Source of the DNA: Pseudomonadota bacterium
Lineage (GTDB): Bacteria; Pseudomonadota; Alphaproteobacteria; Sphingomonadales; Sphingomonadaceae
DNA: 25,192 nt
Direction: 5' to 3'
Assembly (NCBI GenBank): GCA_023416515.1
Contig: JAEZHP010000131.1
Coordinates: forward strand, 1-25,192
This document shows positions 6,687-12,672 of the stretch, in pieces (the stretch's first letter is position 1; every line of letters starts with the position of its first letter). The position numbers were made by a program, and so were the translations under genes. The notes under the pieces are model-generated. The model was not told where the DNA came from. It ran no database searches and was given only the letters and a program-made list of their open reading frames with translations.

Positions 6687-7535
6687 ATGTCCCATCGTGA
6701 ACGTATCGTTGTCGTTATCAATCATTCGAAGATCGAGTTCGAGCCATCCTTCCAGACCGGGCGCTCGATCAAGGAACGAGCCTGCATTCCGATGGACCAC
6801 GCCCTGTGCATGGAGCAGCGTCGCAACGGAGACGAGCACGACAGCTGCGGTTGCGATGATCGTGGTCATAAGGGCGAGCTTGTCGTCATTGCGGACGACG
6901 AGACAATCAAGCTGGAGAGCGGCCAGCAATTCTGGTCGGTTGCTCTTTCCAGGCACGGCGTCACGGTGATGATCAACGGGAAGGAGTTCGCGTTCGCTGA
7001 TCCGCACCAATCGGGGAAGACCCTTAAAGATCGGGCCGATATTCCGAACACGGACGTGCTCTTTCTTGAACGTCCCGGCGAAGATCAGGTCGTCACGGAT
7101 GATGCGAAGATTGTTCTTAGATGTGGCGACAGCTTTCACAGCTCGCCACCTGCCAACTACGGCAGCACCGGCGCAGTCAAAGCTGTCGATGTCGGCTTCG
7201 AGCAATTCCAGGCCCTGAAGCAACCAGACGGCTGGACCTTTCTCTTAGTGCCGCATTTCCCATTGCCGGATGGCTTCCTCCCGCGCACGACGCAATTACT
7301 GATCAAGTTGCCACCGCAGTTTCCAGATGCCGCGCCCGACATGTTCTGGGTCAGCCCCCATCTTCGTGTCGAATCGGGAAATGGCGCGCCTCAAGGCACG
7401 TCGATGGAGGTGTTGCTCGGTGCTGAGTGGCAGCGCTTTTCGTGGCATCTGCAGCCTGGAGCGTGGCGTGCGGGAACGAGCACGCTGCGCGACTACATGC
7501 GTTGCGTGCGTGCTCGCTTCGAAAAGCGGAATTGA
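6687..7535 (+). CDS. Two ubiquitin-like repeats fused to an E2-like domain (multiubiquitin / prokaryotic E2 family E)
   Basis: 282 residues from the ATG at 6687, chosen because AAAGGAG lies 7 bases upstream; the frame is open further upstream but only through the hairpin-rich intergenic DNA. Two multiubiquitin-type beta-grasp repeats are visible: about 5-85 (IVVVINHSKIEFE to LESGQQF) and 89-151 (VTVMINGKEFAFA to LRCGDSF), each with the INxxxxxF...G..F pattern. Residues about 165-282 match prokaryotic E2 family E, with the GWTFLLVP strand, the LPPQFPDAAPD turn and the WQRFSWHL...WRAG motif. The family is known in predicted ubiquitin-like conjugation operons; related Bil/Bub systems act against phages. 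Repeat 1 carries an insert with H51, C54, C56 and H61. The E2 region has only one cysteine, C273, near the C-terminus, and no diglycine is visible at the repeat ends. The JAB-E1 gene begins 9 bases downstream. Confidence 0.87.
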   Translation: MSHRERIVVVINHSKIEFEPSFQTGRSIKERACIPMDHALCMEQRRNGDEHDSCGCDDRGHKGELVVIADDETIKLESGQQFWSVALSRHGVTVMINGKEFAFADPHQSGKTLKDRADIPNTDVLFLERPGEDQVVTDDAKIVLRCGDSFHSSPPANYGSTGAVKAVDVGFEQFQALKQPDGWTFLLVPHFPLPDGFLPRTTQLLIKLPPQFPDAAPDMFWVSPHLRVESGNGAPQGTSMEVLLGAEWQRFSWHLQPGAWRAGTSTLRDYMRCVRARFEKRN

Positions 7536-7544
7536 GGTGACGCC

Positions 7545-8855
7545 ATGAAACTTCGCATCACCGAAGCTCTTTGGGACGTGCTCCGAGACCGTCTATTCGT
7601 TCGAGACGACGTTGAAACCGCGGGCCTGCTACTCGTCGAGACAACACAGACACCCGCCGGTTGCATTGGCATTGTGCGAGAAGCGTTCGCACTCCCCGAT
7701 AGCGCGTACCTTGTTCGCCGTCGCGACCAGCTATCTGTCGATCCGGTCGCTCTCAATCGCTTGACTCGACCGGCCCGTGACAGGGGATGGGGTGTGTTCA
7801 CGATACACACTCATCCGGGTGCTTCTGAGGCTTGGTTTTCGTCGGCTGATGATGCTGGCGACGCTCGTCTCATGCCGTCGTTAAAATGCCAGATGCCGTC
7901 CGCGCGGCATGGGTCTCTGGTCGTTGTCGAAGGTGGTGACGTTGTTGCCCGAACGTTTGGTGCTGATGGCTCCGCGGAGGACGTCGTCTTCCAGATCGTC
8001 GGCAAGACTCTGCGGCGTCCGCGCGACGAGTCGTCGCCAAGCGAACCCTGGTTTGCGCGTCAGGAGCTCGCGCTCGGCACTCTCGGGCAATCGAGGCTGC
8101 GCCAGATGCGCGTTGGCATCGTTGGGCTGGGAGGAATCGGTTCTGTCGTGTCGATGCAGCTAGCTCACCTCGGCGTCGGCGAGTTGGTGCTCATCGACGG
8201 CGATGTGGTCGAAGCATCCAACATTTCCCGGATCGTCGGAGCGGTCCCGGTGGATGCAGGTCGCACGTTCAAGATCGAGGTCGCGGCGCGCTATGCAGAG
8301 GCCTTGGGCTTTACGCGTGTTGAACGGCACGCCGCCTATCTCTGTGCGGATCAGGAAGCGCTGCTTGCGAGTTGCGACGTCATAATTTCCTGCGTCGATC
8401 GCCAGCTTCCGCGGGCGTTGATGAACAGGGTCGCGTACCGTTTTTGTCTGCCGCTGATTGACCTGGGGAACGTGTTTCGTGTCGATAGGAAGGGCCTAGT
8501 CACAGGTGATGCAGGGAGGGTCGTAATTGTCGGACCAGGTCGACCTTGCCTATCGTGCTGGGGACACATCGACTCACATGCGCTGCGAATCGAGGCACTA
8601 TCGGCTGAGGAACGACAAAACCAGGAGCGAGAGGGCTACATCGAAGGAGCGATTGCAGCACAACCTAGCGTGGTTGCTTTCAACACGTTTGTCGCTGGTG
8701 CAGGCGTGATGGAATTCATGCGCCTTGTGACGGCATTTGCTGGGGCGGATTCGCCGCCACTGCGTATGGCGTTCTCGTTTGCAAGTGGCACCGTGAAACG
8801 AAACACGCTAGTTGCGCCGAACGGATGTGCGATATGTGGCGAACAGTCCCATTAG
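7545..8855 (+). CDS. JAB/JAMM isopeptidase fused to an E1-like (ThiF) adenylating enzyme
   Basis: 436 residues; GAGGTGA overlapping the preceding stop is a good ribosome binding site for the ATG at 7545. The N-terminal JAB domain (about 1-150) shows the full JAMM zinc motif: E24 in ETAGLLL, H88-x-H90 in HTHPG, S99 and D102. It should be able to cut an isopeptide or linear bond after a ubiquitin-like C-terminus. Residues about 175-436 form an E1/ThiF domain: ATP-binding GLGGIGS (194-200), IDGDVVEASNISR (217-229) and two CxxC zinc pairs (C335/C338, C428/C431). Several cysteines (267, 277, 283, 301) could be the thioester residue; none is certain. Fused to each other and beside a ubiquitin-E2 fusion, the enzyme should activate the modifier and also process it. 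The gene ends directly against the remains of an old abiE toxin. Confidence 0.9.
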   Translation: MKLRITEALWDVLRDRLFVRDDVETAGLLLVETTQTPAGCIGIVREAFALPDSAYLVRRRDQLSVDPVALNRLTRPARDRGWGVFTIHTHPGASEAWFSSADDAGDARLMPSLKCQMPSARHGSLVVVEGGDVVARTFGADGSAEDVVFQIVGKTLRRPRDESSPSEPWFARQELALGTLGQSRLRQMRVGIVGLGGIGSVVSMQLAHLGVGELVLIDGDVVEASNISRIVGAVPVDAGRTFKIEVAARYAEALGFTRVERHAAYLCADQEALLASCDVIISCVDRQLPRALMNRVAYRFCLPLIDLGNVFRVDRKGLVTGDAGRVVIVGPGRPCLSCWGHIDSHALRIEALSAEERQNQEREGYIEGAIAAQPSVVAFNTFVAGAGVMEFMRLVTAFAGADSPPLRMAFSFASGTVKRNTLVAPNGCAICGEQSH

Positions 8856-9140
8856 TGACCGTACCGGCGCCGCGAAGCACGACGTTGACTCCAACTTTGA
8901 TCTCCATGTTGCCGCGTCGAGCGAGTCTGTTCTCTGCACCTCGAGCGGTGACGCCCCGGGTCCTCAACCGGCTGCGTTCACGCAGCTCATGGAGATGCGC
9001 GTGAACGCTTGTTCTCGAAGCAACGCATGATCTTGAGGAGCGAGCTCCAGGTCGACCGATGGTCGCGGAATGCCGCGTATAAAAGATTGATCGCCGTGCC
9101 GCCTTTGAGCGCGAACACACTATTGGTAAGGAAAGAATGG
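8856..9140 (-). pseudogene. Remnant of a second AbiEii toxin, frameshifted and truncated
   Basis: On the minus strand the AbiEii signature VFALKGGTAIN appears at about 9117-9087. The next motif, IPRPSVDLELAP, is in a shifted frame around 9080-9040. A further family segment, MEIKVGVNVVLRG, follows in another frame at about 8908-8870. These lie in the correct order for AbiEii, but no frame stays open and the C-terminal half is missing. The remnant is cut where the JAB-E1 gene ends, so arrival of that module may have truncated it. It is of a different subtype from the intact toxin at 858-1874. Confidence 0.7.
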
Positions 9141-9149
9141 GTGCGACCC

Positions 9150-9560
9150 GAGATAGGAGGGGAGCGGGACAAAACGGGTCTACGGCTTCAGGATCAGCGC
9201 CCCCGTTGCAGGATCTGAGACCCGTCGGAAGCGCCTTCGGATCGAGCTTGCGGGTCCAGGGCAATGTCAGTTCACGCATCGAGCACAGGCTGACAGTCTT
9301 CGCGCTCGATTCATGCCGGAACATCGGGTTTGTGCCTCGTACCTCCGCAAGTTCGCTAGCCGCGGATAGAGACTGCCGCACGCCGACTTCGCTGAGGAGT
9401 TCCAGCAATACGCTTTCAGGAGAGGACTAGCTGAGGCTTGACATCGCTCTGGAGGCGCTTGACGTGCAGTAGTGAGCGCAGTTGTTCGTCGAACAGCCGT
9501 TTCAGGCTATTCGCTGGGAAAGCGCTTTTGAAACCAGTGAGCTTCGGTGCGCCGTGATCG
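9150..9560 (-). pseudogene. Remnant of a second AbiEi antitoxin, frameshifted
   Basis: Upstream of the toxin remnant on the same strand is a broken frame with AbiEi C-terminal features: SPESVLLELLSEV (about 9423-9385), then LPWTRKLDPKALPTG (about 9265-9221) and, in shifted frames, ALILKP and TRFVPLPSYLG (about 9200-9145). These resemble the PERAxLExL, HxWxxxLDxxxLxLG and terminal YxItVP patterns of AbiEi. Stops interrupt every frame, and the N-terminal DNA-binding part is missing or unrecognisable; the DUF3800 gene ends 10 bases further upstream. Order and strand match a normal abiEi-abiEii operon. Confidence 0.55.
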
Positions 9561-9570
9561 CGCTGTTACA

Positions 9571-10746
9571 TCACGACAGCCCCAGATCCTTAACCTTCTT
9601 TCGGTGTTCGTCGATGATCTGCTGTGTTGCGAGACGCTGCTCAGAAGTTACGTCCGAAAATGCAGGAAGCTGCCGCTCAAACGAGTCCCACCGCCGCATC
9701 ATAGCGTCAACCGAGATCCCGTCGATCATGTCTCGAGTCATCACTGAATCCAGCATTTCGCCGAGTTGTTGTGGAATGTCGCGACCCTGCATGAGCCGGT
9801 TCATCAGCCACAGGTAGGTGTCTGTCAGCTGCAATCCAAACGACTGCCTGCTCTGCGTGATAGTGACCTTCTCGTCAGGGAAATGGGAAACCAGCGCGGA
9901 GGTCTCTTCGCGTGCTCCTTCCAGGAAGGGATGCGCCAAGTATCTGCTTCGGCCTTCGTTGTCTCCGCGCAAAGATGCCGCGATTTTCGATTGAATCTCA
10001 TAGGTTTTCAGCTGAGCCGGATTGAACTGCGTCTGTCTATCGACGGTGATGCGAAGAGCCTTTTCACGATGGAGTTTCTGTCGCAGCGCAATCGCTGTAA
10101 GCACAAATTGAAAGCAGATCGTGTTGGGGGTAAGTGCCGTGGGGCTATAGATGCCAAAATCCATCATCTGCGGATGGCGGATTCCGAATCGGAGTGCGTC
10201 GCTCAAGATCTCCTGCATTCGGCTGTCAATGTCGGCTCCCTCGACGCGCGAGAGCACCGTTTTGAGAAGCGAGACGATTCGATCGTTTTCGATTTGCAAC
10301 TTCCCCGAGTTTACAAGACATAGTCGCCACGATTCTCGTAGCAAGTCTTCATCAAGAACGGTATCGAGTAGATAAATCAGTGGGAATCGAAGCGGGGTCC
10401 AGTACCAATCCCATTTCATCGCCTCATTCAGACCAGCATCGAAGACAGCGTTAAAGAATGTGACAACGGCAAATGATGGCTTGTCGATGAAGTAGTAGTC
10501 GAAGTGGAACTCGAACCGATTGTGGAGTTCGATCAAAGCGCTGGAAATCTCACGAAGTTGGGTAGGTGTGAGTTGGTTGGCGTGGAGCGATGGTGCTCCA
10601 ATGATGCGCAAAATCGCATCGCGCTCTGCCGTTGCGTGTGTATCGACATCCCACCGGCTGGAGAGCATGCCATAGCTCAGCACCGGTTGCTGTTTGTCAA
10701 AAAGGTTGTTGCCAGTGTTTCCGGATTCGTCGATATGGAAGAACAC
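9571..10746 (-). CDS. DUF3800-domain protein
   Basis: 391 residues from a GTG at 10746, chosen because GGGAGG lies just upstream at ideal spacing and the protein then starts directly at the conserved strand; the same frame could start 12 codons earlier at an ATG (10782). DUF3800 hallmarks are present: the N-terminal DESGN at residues 6-10, a central D236 in ITVDRQTQ, and the C-terminal FGLQLTD (303-309). The fold is predicted to be RNase H-like with Asp/Glu metal ligands, so a nuclease role is plausible but unproven. DUF3800 genes are frequent in defence islands and beside restriction systems. It is divergent from the DISARM operon, with a symmetric dyad between them. Whether it acts alone or with DISARM cannot be said. 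Confidence 0.85.
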   Translation of the reverse strand: MFFHIDESGNTGNNLFDKQQPVLSYGMLSSRWDVDTHATAERDAILRIIGAPSLHANQLTPTQLREISSALIELHNRFEFHFDYYFIDKPSFAVVTFFNAVFDAGLNEAMKWDWYWTPLRFPLIYLLDTVLDEDLLRESWRLCLVNSGKLQIENDRIVSLLKTVLSRVEGADIDSRMQEILSDALRFGIRHPQMMDFGIYSPTALTPNTICFQFVLTAIALRQKLHREKALRITVDRQTQFNPAQLKTYEIQSKIAASLRGDNEGRSRYLAHPFLEGAREETSALVSHFPDEKVTITQSRQSFGLQLTDTYLWLMNRLMQGRDIPQQLGEMLDSVMTRDMIDGISVDAMMRRWDSFERQLPAFSDVTSEQRLATQQIIDEHRKKVKDLGLS

Positions 10747-10826
10747 TCGATCGCCTCCCTTGAATGCTCGGCGGGGCCGCATCTATCTTGTCTGGTAGCT
10801 ATCCGCTCGGGCGCAATTGTCGATGA

Positions 10827-10869
10827 CTTCTTGTTTTTCAGCCATCACGTATGGTAGAAAAAGCGGAAG
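10827..10869. promoter_or_regulatory. Nested symmetric dyad, candidate operator between DUF3800 and the DISARM operon
   Basis: Around a centre at 10848, CTTC and TTTTTC (10827-10830, 10834-10839) mirror GAAAAA and GAAG (10857-10862, 10866-10869), and CCAT (10842-10845) mirrors ATGG (10851-10854), all with the same axis. Fourteen matched base pairs across 43 bp fit binding by a dimeric regulator such as the XRE-ImmA protein. The site ends 28 bases before the first gene of the operon. Confidence 0.5.
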
Positions 10870-10896
10870 TTAGCTTGCTCTCTGGCCGGAGTAATC

Positions 10897-11544
10897 ATGG
10901 AATCGTCGATCAAGGTCCACAGCGAAATTTTCGACGTCCAATCTCGTCTGCAACAGCTCGGTTTGAAGGTTGCCGACCTGCTCGATGCCGTTCGGGCGGC
11001 TCATCAGGGACGGGCGACCTGTACAGAGCTCGATCCGCCGATGTACCCCGCTCTATCCCTATGGGCTCATGGAGTACGACGCCTGCGTCAGCGGGTGCTG
11101 ACGCTCAACTGGTCGATGAGCAACGAAGGTGGCTATTGCACAGTGGTCTCTCCGGATGCTGCTCACGCCATCGCCGTGGCGAGCGGCGACGTGAACACGG
11201 GTAAGCCCTATGCCTCGCCGACGACTCTGTGCGCTAAGGGCTCTCGAACGCAGGACGCAATTTCTGCTAACCAACTTTCTCTGGATTTGCGCCTTCCTGA
11301 AGAGGATGAGGTCGATGTTGCCGACGAGCAATGCGAGACGTGGCTGCTGTTGATTTATGTGGACTCTGATGCAGGCGAAGTGCGGTCGGAGTTGTCGTTA
11401 CCTTCGGGTCAAGATGACACAGGTCGAGTAACGACGTGGGCGGAACGGATCATCTTGCCGTCGGTAGACTTTCAAACTGATCCGTTCGATATGCCCGTCG
11501 ATGATCTCCCCGACATCGACATCGACATTAAACGGCGAGCATAA
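10897..11544 (+). CDS. 215-residue protein of unknown function, first gene of the DISARM operon
   Basis: The ATG at 10897 has GGAG five bases upstream. I do not recognise the family. Residues 1-40 are helical (DVQSRLQQLGLKVADLLDAV), 60-130 look mixed alpha/beta, and the tail is strongly acidic (DDLPDIDIDIKRRA). There is no signal peptide or membrane segment. The stop is five bases before the start of the XRE-ImmA gene, so the pair is co-transcribed and probably functions together: it could be the peptidase substrate, a co-repressor or a sensor of infection. Nothing in the sequence suggests an enzyme. Confidence 0.72.
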   Translation: MESSIKVHSEIFDVQSRLQQLGLKVADLLDAVRAAHQGRATCTELDPPMYPALSLWAHGVRRLRQRVLTLNWSMSNEGGYCTVVSPDAAHAIAVASGDVNTGKPYASPTTLCAKGSRTQDAISANQLSLDLRLPEEDEVDVADEQCETWLLLIYVDSDAGEVRSELSLPSGQDDTGRVTTWAERIILPSVDFQTDPFDMPVDDLPDIDIDIKRRA

Positions 11545-11549
11545 GTACC

Positions 11550-12632
11550 TTGGATAAGTCGGTTAACCCGTCGCGACTTGAGTTGGCGCGGCGTCGCCGC
11601 GGCGTGAGCATGCGTCAGCTGGCGGAGCTCATTGGCGTGGAGCCCAGAACAATTTCAGCGTACGAGAAAGGGGAGTTTTCACCTTCGCCAGAAACGCTGA
11701 AACGACTCGCTGCGAAGCTAAGATTTCCCGAAGCATTCTTCTATGGACCGGATCTGGAGATGCCACGGACCAGGGTGGTCAGCTTCCGTGCCTTGTCGCG
11801 AATGACTGCAGCGGAGCGCGATGGTGCGCTCGGCGCGGGCGCGCTGGCCCTCATCCTTCACGATTGGATCGACCAAAGGTTCGAGCTGCCGAAGTGTGAT
11901 GTTCCGGACCTTCAGGGCGAAGATCCAGAGACTGCAGCGCAAAGCGTTCGAGGTGCCTGGGGCCTTGGCGATCTTCCCATCAAGAACATGATTCATCTCG
12001 TGGAGTCGAAAGGAGTCCGCGTTTTCTCTCTGACCGAAGACACCAAGCGGGTGGATGCCTTCTCCTTCTGGCGAGGCGACACGCCTTTCATTTTTCTAAA
12101 CACGGCGAAGTCCGCCGAACGGAGCAGATTCGACTGCGCGCACGAGCTCGGACATTTGGTGCTTCATAAGCACGGCGGGCCGCAAGGGCAGGGTACCGAA
12201 GATCAGGCTAATGCCTTTGCGTCCGCGTTCCTGATGCCGTCCAGTAGCGTCTATGCCACCGTTCGCCATGCGCCCACCGTTTCGCAACTCGTAAGTTTAA
12301 AGAAGCGATGGACAGTGTCCGTCGTCGCGCTGATGTACCGCCTGTGGAAGCTAAGAGTGCTATCCGAGTGGCAGTATCGGTCGATGTGTATTGAGGCCAT
12401 CGACTACAGAAAAAATGAACCCGAGCCGGCCCCGCGTGAGACATCGCAGATTCTCGCTAAAGTCTTCGAGTCGATGCGTTCGAGCGGGATGTCCAAGAGT
12501 TCGATCGCGAAGGAACTCGCAATCGAAGTTGGGCAACTCGAAGAACTCATCTTTGGCTTAGTGGCAGCGGAGGGAGGCTCGCAGCTCAAGTCTCCGTCCG
12601 CAGTCCGGACCCATTTGAGAGTCGTCAAGTAG
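11550..12632 (+). CDS. XRE-family HTH regulator fused to an ImmA/IrrE-type metallopeptidase
   Basis: 360 residues from a TTG at 11550; the start must be this early because the HTH begins at about residue 8 (SRLELARRRRGVSMRQLAELIG, then TISAYEKGEFSPS). The helix-turn-helix covers about 8-62. The ImmA/IrrE peptidase domain spans about 140-240, with zinc motif H198-E-L-G-H202 and the third ligand E217 in EDQANAFASAFLMP. Such peptidases cleave or relieve a repressor upon DNA damage or mobile-element signals; here repressor and peptidase share one chain. It sits 40 bases before drmD in the same direction and is the obvious candidate for controlling the DISARM genes, probably by binding the upstream dyad. 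No ribosome binding site stronger than GGCGAG is seen; coupling to the preceding gene is likely. Confidence 0.88.
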   Translation: MDKSVNPSRLELARRRRGVSMRQLAELIGVEPRTISAYEKGEFSPSPETLKRLAAKLRFPEAFFYGPDLEMPRTRVVSFRALSRMTAAERDGALGAGALALILHDWIDQRFELPKCDVPDLQGEDPETAAQSVRGAWGLGDLPIKNMIHLVESKGVRVFSLTEDTKRVDAFSFWRGDTPFIFLNTAKSAERSRFDCAHELGHLVLHKHGGPQGQGTEDQANAFASAFLMPSSSVYATVRHAPTVSQLVSLKKRWTVSVVALMYRLWKLRVLSEWQYRSMCIEAIDYRKNEPEPAPRETSQILAKVFESMRSSGMSKSSIAKELAIEVGQLEELIFGLVAAEGGSQLKSPSAVRTHLRVVK

Positions 12633-12672
12633 ATTCGATCTGTATAGAACGACGAAACGTCGGCGGAATGGA

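Noticed and set aside
8716..9408. Intact 230-residue minus-strand gene
   Set aside because: It overlaps the end of the JAB-E1 gene, and AbiEi/AbiEii motifs are spread over several frames in the same region, so it is a chance opening through decayed abiE DNA.
10831..10855. Promoter TTGTTT / TATGGT before the 215-residue gene
   Set aside because: The spacer is only 13 bases, too short for a sigma70 promoter; the same bases are better explained as part of the symmetric dyad.
12650..12662. CGACG-AAA-CGTCG hairpin before drmD as an attenuator
   Set aside because: A 5-bp stem is too short to support, no T-run follows, and such stems are common by chance.
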